DNA from: Thermoplasmatota archaeon
GTDB lineage: Archaea > Thermoplasmatota > E2 > DHVEG-1
Direction: 5' to 3'
NCBI GenBank assembly: GCA_030619765.1
Contig: JAUXAU010000022.1
Location: 1-40,543, forward strand
DNA length: 40,543 nt
The position numbers and the translations under genes are program-made. The first letter of the stretch is position 1, and each line of letters starts with the position of its first letter. The notes below the pieces were generated by a model. That model did no database searches, was not told the DNA's origin, and was given only the letters and a program-made list of their open reading frames with translations. Of this stretch, positions 25,301 to 32,913 are shown in pieces.

Positions 25301-26918
25301 CGATGTCAGAAGAGTTGTTGAATCTGTAAAAACACTGCCCTATGTAGTGTATGCAGGCGATGGCATCTATACGTGTTCTCATGATTCTCTGGAAGATATG
25401 AAGACAAAAATAAAGGAATTTGGCTTGAATCGTATTGTTGTAGCATCATGTACTCCAAGAACCCATGAACCTCTTTTCCAGGATACCCTTCACGAGGCTG
25501 GATTGAACCCCCATCTTTTTGAGATGGCAAATATTAGAGATCAGAACTCCTGGGTTCATAAAAACGATCCAGAAAAAGCCACCAAAAAAGCAATCGATGT
25601 TGTAAGAATGGCCGTTGCAAAAGCATCAGAACTCTTCCCTGTTTATCATTTCCAGACATCTGTCATCCAGAATGCATTGGTCATAGGAGGAGGCATAGCT
25701 GGAATGCACTCTGCTCTGTCTATTGCGGATCAAGGTTACAAGGTATTCCTTGTAGAAAAAGAAAGTGAACTCGGCGGCCATCTAAAGAATATTTACATCG
25801 GAGTGGACACAGAGAAACCACAGGAGTTACTAAAAGAAACTATTGAGAGGATTAGTGGTCATTCCAACATAGAGGTATTCACAGATACTGAAATCGAATC
25901 TTTGTCAGGATATGTTGGTAATTTTAACACAAAATTAAAATCAAAAAATAAAAAGAGTATAGAAGATATCCAACATGGAGTAATCGTAGTAGCCACAGGC
26001 GGAGTACCCTACAATCCAGTCGAGTATCAATATAAAAATAGTAATGATATCGTAACACAGACAGATTTTGAGAAGGATTTATTTGATAAGAAGCCTTATT
26101 TGAAGAATTTGAAAGAAGTTGTAATGATTCAGTGCGTTGGATCTCGCAACGATGAACGCCCATATTGTAGCAGGATATGTTGCTCACAAGCATTGAAGAA
26201 TGCATTGAGACTAAAAGAGATCAATCCAGACGTTGACGTGTATGTTCTTTATCGAGATATTCGAACCTACGGTTTCAAAGAGGACATGTTATATAGTAAG
26301 GCACGGAATAAAGGAATAATATTTATCCGATTCAATGAAGATGATGAACCAAAGGTCAAACTTCATAAAGGAAAGATAACCGTAAAGACCACAGAACGCA
26401 TAATTGGGAGAGATGTGAATCTTCATCCTGATAAACTGATTTTAAGTGCAGGAGTTATACCACAAGACAATTCTATATTAACACAAAAATTGAAAGTTCC
26501 ATTAAATGAAGATAAGTTTTATGCCGAGGCTCATGTAAAACTTAGGCCAGTGGATTTCTCTGCTGATGGCATATACCTCTGCGGCCTGGCGCATTCACCC
26601 AGGTTTATTGAAGAATCGATACTTCAAGCCATGGCAACAGGTGCAAGAGCAGCTACAATCCTTTCAAAACCTTATCTTGAGACCAAGGGCAACATAGCCT
26701 ATATTACATCTAGAAACTGTGCAGGATGTAAACTATGTATTGATGTATGCTCATATGACGCCATAGAATTTGATGAAGAAAAAAAGGTGGTAAAAGTTAA
26801 TGAAATATTGTGTCAAGGCTGTGGCTCATGCTCGGCTATATGTCCAAGCGGTGTATCACAGCAGAATACATTTACTAAAAAACAGATAATATCGATGATC
26901 GATGCCTGTTTAGAGTGA
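22329..26918 (+). CDS. HdrA-GltD-HdrA giant flavoprotein (1529 residues)
   Basis: Domains in order: an HdrA FAD half with VIGGGISG (44-51), TFPTNDCAMC and a ferredoxin C142/145/148/152 (about 39-185); an inserted GltD/NfnB-like module (about 190-665); the remaining HdrA half with a Cys-rich cluster region C675-C691 and QCVGSRD (about 670-955); and a second complete HdrA (about 974-1529). The insert has a Fer4_20-type helical domain with C193, C197, C236, C240, C244 and C256, an FAD motif IIGAGPAG (305-312), a pyridine-nucleotide motif VIGGGNVAMD (440-449) and FAGGDAVTGP (581-590). The second HdrA has GVFVCHCGINIAG, VIGGGIAG and two C-terminal [4Fe-4S] motifs. The paralogue at 29172 lacks the insert and marks its boundaries. 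Three FAD sites and an NAD(P)H site in one chain suggest an electron-bifurcating hub. The frame is unbroken. Confidence 0.9.
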   Translation: MSATEKDGSALLVEGTDVFKNKTTENITRRDSINNGNMIGAVLVIGGGISGIQSALDLADAGFKVYIVEQEPSIGGTMPQLDKTFPTNDCAMCILGPKLVATGRHRNIEIISNAEVSSISGDVGNFQVMIKKHPRFVDLEKCNGCGDCVEHCPVNVLSDFDEGLVLRKAIYQPFPQAIPNVFAIDKSKDISPCKLTCPAGLNAQGFIALASQEKFAEAYALIKEKIPLPGSLGRICYHPCETECNRKDIDESISICKIRRFIADYIYDNPKVLEDHLKAREEAKGETEPIESEKKKRGNNRKVAIIGAGPAGLTVASDLSRAGYRPTIFEAEKHNGGMLYYGVPQYRLPKEYLNMEIDRLIKEDNIEIKNNKRFGRDFDLKDLKKQGFKSIFIAIGVQKGRSLGVEGEENKSVLQGVEYLRDLNSDEIPKDHFKDKRVLVIGGGNVAMDSARTAKRLGGDVTIIYRRTIIEMPASEEETVQAQEEGIAFKFLTSPLKVVTRAKDICLRCVKMELGEPDASGRRRPIEIKGSEFDISTDIVIIAIGQEIEEQPLEKNSVKLGDRRLIDADPITFQTSQEGVFAGGDAVTGPASAVEAIGAGHEVAISIDRYLNSEDLREGREKEENEKAGIPPETPRFPKQRERPSHLAPEDRIKSFDEVEGGFSKEQAVCEAQRCINCAGCCECLQCVEHCGRDAIDHNQVEMIETINVGSVIISPGFDKYVPSKGDSYGYKVYPNVLTSIEFERMLSASGPYKSHIQRISDGEPPKKIAWLQCVGSRDESCDRPYCSAVCCMYATKEAVIAKEHQPGVETHIYFMDMRSFGKDFEKYYNRAKDEQGVVYRRCRIPRVEQDRETKNLRIRYVDDDGKTKQETYDMVVLSVGLQPCESLGDLSKILEVNLNQYGFIETDPYLRVLTSRKGVYTSGTATEPKDIPESVTQASAAAAGVAKDIADVRGTEILEKEYPEERDISNELPKIGVFVCHCGINIAGVVDVRRVVESVKTLPYVVYAGDGIYTCSHDSLEDMKTKIKEFGLNRIVVASCTPRTHEPLFQDTLHEAGLNPHLFEMANIRDQNSWVHKNDPEKATKKAIDVVRMAVAKASELFPVYHFQTSVIQNALVIGGGIAGMHSALSIADQGYKVFLVEKESELGGHLKNIYIGVDTEKPQELLKETIERISGHSNIEVFTDTEIESLSGYVGNFNTKLKSKNKKSIEDIQHGVIVVATGGVPYNPVEYQYKNSNDIVTQTDFEKDLFDKKPYLKNLKEVVMIQCVGSRNDERPYCSRICCSQALKNALRLKEINPDVDVYVLYRDIRTYGFKEDMLYSKARNKGIIFIRFNEDDEPKVKLHKGKITVKTTERIIGRDVNLHPDKLILSAGVIPQDNSILTQKLKVPLNEDKFYAEAHVKLRPVDFSADGIYLCGLAHSPRFIEESILQAMATGARAATILSKPYLETKGNIAYITSRNCAGCKLCIDVCSYDAIEFDEEKKVVKVNEILCQGCGSCSAICPSGVSQQNTFTKKQIISMIDACLE

Positions 26919-26945
26919 GAAAAATGAGAGTTAATGGTGATTGAA

Positions 26946-27368
26946 ATGGAAGAATTCGAACCGAAGATTGTAGGCTTTTTGTGTAACTGGTGCAGTTACG
27001 CTGGGGCAGACTTAGCTGGAACTAGCAGGATACAATATCCTCCAAACGTCAGAATCATAAAGGTAATGTGTTCTGGATCTGTGGACTCGGTCTATATCAT
27101 GCGAGCTCTTTTAGAAGGGGCTGATGGAGTATTCATTGGAGGCTGTCATCCTGGTGATTGTCATTACCTTGATGGTAACTACAAGGCAAGAAGAAGAGCT
27201 GTGCTTCTGAAGTCGATTTTGGAAACATTGGGCCTAGAAAAAGAGAGAATATGGATTCGCTGGGTCTCCGCATCAGAGGGTCAGAAATTTGCTGATACCA
27301 TGAAGGAGATGACAGAGGAGATCAAAAAACTTGGTCCAAATCCGATTGCAAAACATTGGAACATTTAG
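26946..27368 (+). CDS. mvhD: MvhD-type iron-sulfur subunit
   Basis: The product has 140 residues. The cysteines C13, C16, C42, C67 and C72 lie in FLCNWCSYAGAD, VMCSGSVD and GGCHPGDCHY, the arrangement of MvhD, which carries a [2Fe-2S] cluster. MvhD docks an input module (hydrogenase MvhAG or formate dehydrogenase) to HdrA. No hydrogenase genes are nearby. The next gene is an FrhB/FdhB-like flavoprotein, so that protein is the likely input or output module. The ATG at 26946 has GGTGAT four bases upstream, and the upstream ATG at 26934 does not. Confidence 0.93.
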   Translation: MEEFEPKIVGFLCNWCSYAGADLAGTSRIQYPPNVRIIKVMCSGSVDSVYIMRALLEGADGVFIGGCHPGDCHYLDGNYKARRRAVLLKSILETLGLEKERIWIRWVSASEGQKFADTMKEMTEEIKKLGPNPIAKHWNI

Positions 27369-27384
27369 CATGGGTGATATAAAA

Positions 27385-28503
27385 ATGACAGATAAGGTAC
27401 TGAAGGTTAAAAACGGAGATACAGTCGCCTCTGTTAATGACCTATTAAAGGAACTTCTCAAATCAAAGAAGGTGCAAGCATTATTAGTTATGCAGGAGGT
27501 CCCATCCAAGGCAATGTCCTTCCCTGTGTTAATATCTGATCCTGATAAATTGAATTCAAATGTATTTGCACCGGTCCTGCCTGTGTCAACAGCAACTATT
27601 ATCTCCAAGATCACAAAAGTAGAGAGTGCAAGCAAGCCGATAGGTGTTGTCATGAGATCGTGCCAGATACGAGCGCTTGTAGAACTTGTTAAATTGAATC
27701 AGGCAAATATCGAAAACATTGTGATAATTGGTGTAGACTGCCTTGGAACTTTCCCTGTGAATACCTATTCTGATTTCCCAGAAAAAGCAACGCCAACAGA
27801 GTTCATACTCGATTCTTTCAAAAAGAAAAGTGATGTAGTGAAATACCTTAGATCCGCTTGCTACACGTGTAAGGATCCTATACCAAGTAATGCTGACATT
27901 ATTATTGGACTGTATGGTATGGACCCTCAAAAAGAGTTGTTGATTCAGATTAATAGTAAAAAAGGTAAGAAATTACTTGAAGGGATCCAGTTAGAGGTAT
28001 CAAAAGACACAAATGATAGGGAAAAGGCCATAAAGAGGATTCGAGAAGAAAAGGCAAAAAACCGAATGGAGTTTATCAAGGATAAAAGTAATATAAAAGG
28101 CATTGACGCACTGGCTAAATTCTTTGATAAGTGCGTGAATTGTCATAACTGTATGAAGGTATGCCCTATCTGTTACTGTAGGGAATGCCTATTCGAGTCA
28201 TCTGTTTTTGATCTAGAGGTAAATAAGTACATCGGAAAGGCTGAAAAAAAGGGGTTGTTCAAGATGCCCAGTGACTCCCTTCTGTTCCATACGACAAGGA
28301 TGAATCACATGGTCGTTTCCTGTGTCGGATGTGGACTTTGCGAACAGGCCTGCCCAAGTGATATACCATTAATGGAAATAATCATACCGATTGGTGAAAA
28401 CGTACAGAAAGAATTTGAATATAACCCTGGAAGTGATATAGAGAAAAAGGTGCCGATGGTGATCTACAAAGAAGACGAATACCAAGAGGTAGGAGAAAAG
28501 TAG
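27385..28503 (+). CDS. FrhB/FdhB-like F420- or formate-type dehydrogenase beta subunit
   Basis: The product has 372 residues. The core follows the FrhB family: GVVMRSCQIRALVEL (C93), VIIGVDCLGTFP (C119) and ACYTC (C159, C162) supply a cluster near the flavin. Two further motifs follow: C250/253/256/260 with additional C263/265/268 in CPICYCRECLF, and C313/316/319/323. The FrhB family binds FAD and reacts with F420. FdhB-like members link formate dehydrogenase or other donors to Hdr/MvhD. No FdhA is present, so F420 or a diffusible partner is more likely than formate. I choose the ATG at 27385 because a GGGTGAT Shine-Dalgarno lies six bases upstream. Longer frames overlap MvhD. Confidence 0.82.
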   Translation: MTDKVLKVKNGDTVASVNDLLKELLKSKKVQALLVMQEVPSKAMSFPVLISDPDKLNSNVFAPVLPVSTATIISKITKVESASKPIGVVMRSCQIRALVELVKLNQANIENIVIIGVDCLGTFPVNTYSDFPEKATPTEFILDSFKKKSDVVKYLRSACYTCKDPIPSNADIIIGLYGMDPQKELLIQINSKKGKKLLEGIQLEVSKDTNDREKAIKRIREEKAKNRMEFIKDKSNIKGIDALAKFFDKCVNCHNCMKVCPICYCRECLFESSVFDLEVNKYIGKAEKKGLFKMPSDSLLFHTTRMNHMVVSCVGCGLCEQACPSDIPLMEIIIPIGENVQKEFEYNPGSDIEKKVPMVIYKEDEYQEVGEK

Positions 28504-28504
28504 A

Positions 28505-29164
28505 ATGGATGTAATAGACAGCAAGAAGATCGATTCAAACTTCAAGTTTCAGATAGCCCAAGAAGAAGGTGGCGAAGGCATCCTGAAATGTTTCGCCTGC
28601 GGTGCTTGTACTGCCCGCTGCCCAGAGCAGACTGTAAAAGAAGAGTGGAATCCGCGTGTTATCATTAGAAAGGCATTATTTGGTCTAAAGGAAGAGGTAC
28701 TGTCAAGTGAATTTATCTGGATCTGTTCAGACCACTACCGCTGTTTGGAAAAATGCCCCCAGGAAGTAAATATCAAAGGAGTTATGAATGTAGTACGTAA
28801 TGAGCGACTGTTAGAAGAACAGATGGAGGATGTAACGGGAGAAAAGGCAAAAAAATATCTTGATTTGGAGTTCAAATATAAGATTGTAGATCATGAATCT
28901 GGCAAAGACATATACAATTGTTTCTCATGTGGAACGTGTACTGCTGGCTGCCCTGAGCGTGATCTTGATCCACTATATTCTCCAAGAAAGGTCATCAAGA
29001 ACGTTCTTCTGGGTATGAAGGACAACGTTTTTTCCAATGAATTTGTTGGAATCTGTTCTACACATTATCGATGTATAACCCAATGCCCACAAGGTGTTGA
29101 AATTCCAAGATTGATGAGCGCCGTAAGAAATATAGCTATCAGAGAGGGGTATGCAAGAAGGTAG
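28505..29164 (+). CDS. Tandem HdrC-HdrC protein with Cys-to-His cluster motifs
   Basis: The product has 219 residues containing two HdrC units (about 13-105 and 123-213). Each unit has a normal first [4Fe-4S] motif (C29/32/35/39 and C139/142/145/149). The second motif of each reads CSDHYRC or CSTHYRC, so the second ligand position is His: C74/H77/C80/C84 and C184/H187/C190/C194. The HdrC fused to the regulator upstream keeps Cys there. The change in both copies points to a property inherited through the duplication and retained, perhaps a cluster with altered potential or a [3Fe-4S] cluster. The pairing of two HdrC units with the two HdrA modules of the next gene (seven bases downstream) is suggestive. 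The start at 28505 has AGGAG ten bases upstream. Confidence 0.85.
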   Translation: MDVIDSKKIDSNFKFQIAQEEGGEGILKCFACGACTARCPEQTVKEEWNPRVIIRKALFGLKEEVLSSEFIWICSDHYRCLEKCPQEVNIKGVMNVVRNERLLEEQMEDVTGEKAKKYLDLEFKYKIVDHESGKDIYNCFSCGTCTAGCPERDLDPLYSPRKVIKNVLLGMKDNVFSNEFVGICSTHYRCITQCPQGVEIPRLMSAVRNIAIREGYARR

Positions 29165-29171
29165 GCAAAAT

Positions 29172-32100
29172 ATGGGAAAAAAATCTGATTGGATTGGAGC
29201 AGTTGCAGTCATCGGTGGAGGTATCACAGGTATACAAGCCTCCTTAGATCTTGCCGATATGGGATTCAAGGTGTATATTATAGAGAGAACACCTGCAATT
29301 GGTGGCATCATGGCCCAGCTCGATAAAACATTTCCCACAAATGATTGTTCGATGTGTATTCTTTCTCCGAAACTTGTCGACTGCGGGAGACATGAAAATA
29401 TTGAGATTATTACTAATACCGAGGTTCAAGGGATCAAAGGTAAACCAGGCAACTTAATTGTGAAGGCTTTAAAAAAACCGCGATACGTTGATCTTGAGCT
29501 GTGCACGTCATGTGGTGATTGTGCAGAAGTATGTCCAATCTCTTTACCCAACGAGTTCGATCACGGACTTTCTGAAAGAAAAGCCATTTACAAGTATTAT
29601 CCACAGGCGATCCCAAACGCTTATGTCGTAGACAAGGAGGGGGATGAAGAGCATAGAGGTTGTATTGACTGCGGTAAATGCGTAGAGGTTTGTAAAGCCG
29701 GCGCTATAAACCATGATGAAAAGGCAGAAAACCTAAAGATTAATGTAGGCGCCGTAATCTTTGCCACAGGTGCTCAGCCTTTTGATCCCATTATTAAGAG
29801 AGAGTTTGGCTACAAACAATTTGATAATGTTGTAACAAGTCTTGAATTTGAACGTATCCTTTCGCCCTCAGGCCCATTTATGGGGAAGATTATGAGGCCA
29901 AGCGATCAGAAAGAACCAAAGAAAATAGCCTGGGTTCAATGTGTAGGCTCTCGGGATAAGTCGATTGGAAACGAATATTGTTCAGCGATGTGCTGCATGT
30001 ACACTGCAAAGGAGGCGATAATTGCAAAAGAGCACGATTCAAATATTCAACCAACGGTTTTTTACATCGATGTCCGCTCATTTGGCAAGGATTTCGATAA
30101 ATATATCGAGCAAGCAAAAAAAGAGCATGGAATACGATACGTACGCTCCCGCCTCTCAGAAATAGTTGAAAATAAAAAATCGAAGAATCTACTTGTCAGA
30201 TATGAGGATGAAGCGGGTGAACTCAGAGAAGAGACGTTTGATTTAGTAGTCCTCTCCATAGGACTCTGCACTACCGAGGCTCGAGAAGCTTTCATGAAAA
30301 AAATGGGCTTGGAGAGGAACGAATTTGGTTTTGTTCAAGCGAATCCGCAGGATCCTGTTACTGTCGCTCAGCCAGGTGTGTTCATTGCCGGCTCGTTTAT
30401 TGAGCCGAAGGATATTCCCGAGTCTGTTATGCAGGCCTCTGCAGCAGCATCAAAAGCAGCAGCCTTGCTAAGGAGTGTACGAGGTACACTAGTAAAAGAA
30501 AAAACGTATCCACTTGAAAAAGACGTGTCTCAACAGGATCCCCGAACAGGAGTATTCGTTTGTGACTGTGGGATAAATATTAGTGGATACCTTGACGTTC
30601 CAAATGTTGTCAAATTTGCCCAGTCACTCGATAGTGTTGTCTATGCTGAAGAGAATATCTATACCTGTTCGCAAGACACTCAGAAGAAAATCGCTGAGGC
30701 AATAAAGAAGCATGATCTGAATAGGGTAGTTGTGGCTGCCTGCACACCAAGAACACATGAACCAGTATTCAAAAGAGGTCTGAAGGAAGCTGGATTGAAT
30801 CCATATCTTTTAGAGATGGCGAACATAAGGGAACAATGTTCGTGGGTTCACATGAACGAACAAGAGAAGGCAACTGAAAAGGCAAAGAGACTGATAGCAA
30901 TGAGCGTTGCGAAAGCCCGGCTTCTCCAGCCCTTGTCAGATATCGAAATCGATGTGACACAGAAGGCACTAGTCATCGGCGGTGGCGCTTCGGGTATGAC
31001 CGCTGCTCTCTCAATAGCGGACCAAGGTTTTGAAACCGTACTTGTAGAAAGAGAACCGTCACTGGGTGGAAAATTAAACAATATTTTTTATAACTTAGAA
31101 GACACGGATGTCCAAAAATTTCTTACAGATACAAGAGAAAAGGTGCAAAATCACGAACTAATCAGGATATATACCAACTCGACAGTGAAAAACATTGAGG
31201 GCTATGTAGGAAACTATGAAACAGTGATAGAAACACCAAAAGGAGAAAAGGAATTCAACCATGGTGTGGTGATTGTCACCGTGGGAACAGAGGAACACAT
31301 GCCAAAAGCATATCATTATGGGGAAGACCCAAGGGTTCTCACGCAGCGAGAATTGGAGGAGAAATTAAGTTCCACTATGCCAGAAGAAATCCAAAACGGC
31401 GAAACATATGTCATGATCCAATGTGTTGAGTCCAGAGATGACGATAAACCATACTGCAGCCGTGTCTGTTGTATGCAGGCTTTGAAGAATGCCATAAAAT
31501 TAAAAGACCTGAATCCTAGGTCTGAAGTTTTCATATTATATCGAGATATGATGACTTACGGCTTTAAAGAAAGATACTATAACGAGGCTAGAGAGAAGGG
31601 CATCATGTTTCTCCAATATAATAAAGATAGAAAGCCAGAGTTAATTATGGAAAGTAGCATGGTTGTGAAAACCTATGAACCTACGATGCAAGAGGTGCTT
31701 AAAATACCAACCCATCACCTGGTTCTTTCAACAGGACTCAAGCCACGTTCAGATAACGAGGAAATAGCTAAGATGTTGAAGGTACCGTTAAATGCCGATG
31801 GATTCTTTTTAGAAGCGCACGTAAAACTGCGCCCCGTGGATTTCTCTACAGAGGGAATGTTTGTTGCAGGAACATGCCACTCTCCCAAGTTTATCACAGA
31901 ATCCATCTTTCAAGCATACGCAGCTGCTTCGAGGGCATGCACCCTCTTGTCCCAGGATAAATACAAAACTGAAGCCAACGTCTCATCTGTCAATGAAGAG
32001 ATGTGTAGTGGATGCGGATTTTGTGTCTCCGTATGTCCCTTCTCCGCAATCGAACTCGGGGAGGGGAAGGCAAAGGTAAACGAAGCGCTGTGCAAAGGTT

Positions 32101-32231
32101 GTGGTTCCTGCGCAGGAGTATGCCCATCAGGTGCAATGGAACAGAAAGGTTTCAAAAGCGATCAACTGTATGCGATGATAGATGTATATTTAACCGAGGA
32201 GGATAAAACATGTCTGAAGATAAAAAAATGA
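29172..32231 (+). CDS. HdrA-HdrA tandem flavoprotein (1019 residues)
   Basis: Two HdrA modules lie in one chain. Module 1 (about 10-450) has VIGGGITG (13-20), TFPTNDCSMC, ferredoxins C111/114/117/121 and C164/167/170/174, QCVGSRD, and YCSAMCCMYTAK. Module 2 (about 457-1019) has GVFVCDCGINISG, VIGGGASG (601-608), QCVESRD with YCSRVCCMQA, and C-terminal ferredoxins C945/948/951/955 and C974/977/980/984. Module 1 lacks the HdrA N-terminal domain that opens module 2, as in the 1529-residue paralogue. That protein aligns throughout except for the GltD insert between PQAIPN and the second ferredoxin. I start at the ATG at 29172, eight bases after the HdrC-HdrC stop. The end overlaps the next gene by 22 bases. 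Confidence 0.9.
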   Translation: MGKKSDWIGAVAVIGGGITGIQASLDLADMGFKVYIIERTPAIGGIMAQLDKTFPTNDCSMCILSPKLVDCGRHENIEIITNTEVQGIKGKPGNLIVKALKKPRYVDLELCTSCGDCAEVCPISLPNEFDHGLSERKAIYKYYPQAIPNAYVVDKEGDEEHRGCIDCGKCVEVCKAGAINHDEKAENLKINVGAVIFATGAQPFDPIIKREFGYKQFDNVVTSLEFERILSPSGPFMGKIMRPSDQKEPKKIAWVQCVGSRDKSIGNEYCSAMCCMYTAKEAIIAKEHDSNIQPTVFYIDVRSFGKDFDKYIEQAKKEHGIRYVRSRLSEIVENKKSKNLLVRYEDEAGELREETFDLVVLSIGLCTTEAREAFMKKMGLERNEFGFVQANPQDPVTVAQPGVFIAGSFIEPKDIPESVMQASAAASKAAALLRSVRGTLVKEKTYPLEKDVSQQDPRTGVFVCDCGINISGYLDVPNVVKFAQSLDSVVYAEENIYTCSQDTQKKIAEAIKKHDLNRVVVAACTPRTHEPVFKRGLKEAGLNPYLLEMANIREQCSWVHMNEQEKATEKAKRLIAMSVAKARLLQPLSDIEIDVTQKALVIGGGASGMTAALSIADQGFETVLVEREPSLGGKLNNIFYNLEDTDVQKFLTDTREKVQNHELIRIYTNSTVKNIEGYVGNYETVIETPKGEKEFNHGVVIVTVGTEEHMPKAYHYGEDPRVLTQRELEEKLSSTMPEEIQNGETYVMIQCVESRDDDKPYCSRVCCMQALKNAIKLKDLNPRSEVFILYRDMMTYGFKERYYNEAREKGIMFLQYNKDRKPELIMESSMVVKTYEPTMQEVLKIPTHHLVLSTGLKPRSDNEEIAKMLKVPLNADGFFLEAHVKLRPVDFSTEGMFVAGTCHSPKFITESIFQAYAAASRACTLLSQDKYKTEANVSSVNEEMCSGCGFCVSVCPFSAIELGEGKAKVNEALCKGCGSCAGVCPSGAMEQKGFKSDQLYAMIDVYLTEEDKTCLKIKK

Positions 32232-32908
32232 TTTCTATATATATCATTGGAAAAAAATATCTAGTCCCATATGGCCTGACCATTATGAAGGCAATGGAAT
32301 ATGCGGGTTACAGGTATATAAGAGGTTGTGGCTGTCGAGGTGGTTTCTGTGGCGGATGTGGGACAGTTTATAGATTTAAAGATGACTACAAGCTTCAATC
32401 TGGCCTCGCATGTCAAACAGTAGTTGAAGAGAATATGTATTTAGTCCAGATTCCATTTTTTCCTGCGAATAAAGCCGATTATAATTTGGACGAACTCAAG
32501 CCGATAGGTGGCACACTCCTTAAGCTATATCCTGAGCTAGCTAGATGTGTTAGTTGCAATACTTGCACTAAAGTTTGCCCTCAGGATATAGAGGTGATGG
32601 ATTATATGCAGGCCGCACTCAGAGGTGACATCAAAAGTGCTGCAGACATATCATTTGATTGTATAATGTGCGGGTTATGTGCAGTTCGATGTCCGGCTGA
32701 GATTGTACAGTATAACATTGCGATACTTTGTCGTCGGTTGTATGGCAAGTATATAGCACCGAAGACAGAGCATGTTAAGGTTAGAATGGCTGAAATTTCT
32801 GAAGGTAAATTCGATAAAGAACTTAAAAATCTGATGAAATCCGATATTAAGATACTTAAAAAATTGTATAATGAACGAGATATAGAACCCGAGGAAAGTG
32901 AGAGGTGA
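32210..32908 (+). CDS. Fumarate reductase/succinate dehydrogenase-type iron-sulfur subunit
   Basis: The product has 232 residues. A plant-type [2Fe-2S] domain comes first, with GCGCRGGFCGGC (C40, C42, C47, C50) and LACQT (C68). Two [4Fe-4S] motifs follow, C113/116/119/123 and C151/154/157/161. The order resembles SdhB/FrdB and the N-terminal part of methanogen TfrB, but the last two clusters both have four cysteines in the HdrC-like CxxCxxCxxxC form and no CCG domain follows. It would carry electrons between the flavoprotein encoded next and the Hdr complex. A strong GAGGAGG Shine-Dalgarno lies inside the end of the preceding HdrA gene, giving tight coupling. The tail (about 175-232) is helical and charged. 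Confidence 0.82.
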   Translation: MSEDKKMISIYIIGKKYLVPYGLTIMKAMEYAGYRYIRGCGCRGGFCGGCGTVYRFKDDYKLQSGLACQTVVEENMYLVQIPFFPANKADYNLDELKPIGGTLLKLYPELARCVSCNTCTKVCPQDIEVMDYMQAALRGDIKSAADISFDCIMCGLCAVRCPAEIVQYNIAILCRRLYGKYIAPKTEHVKVRMAEISEGKFDKELKNLMKSDIKILKKLYNERDIEPEESER

Positions 32909-32913
32909 CGAAC

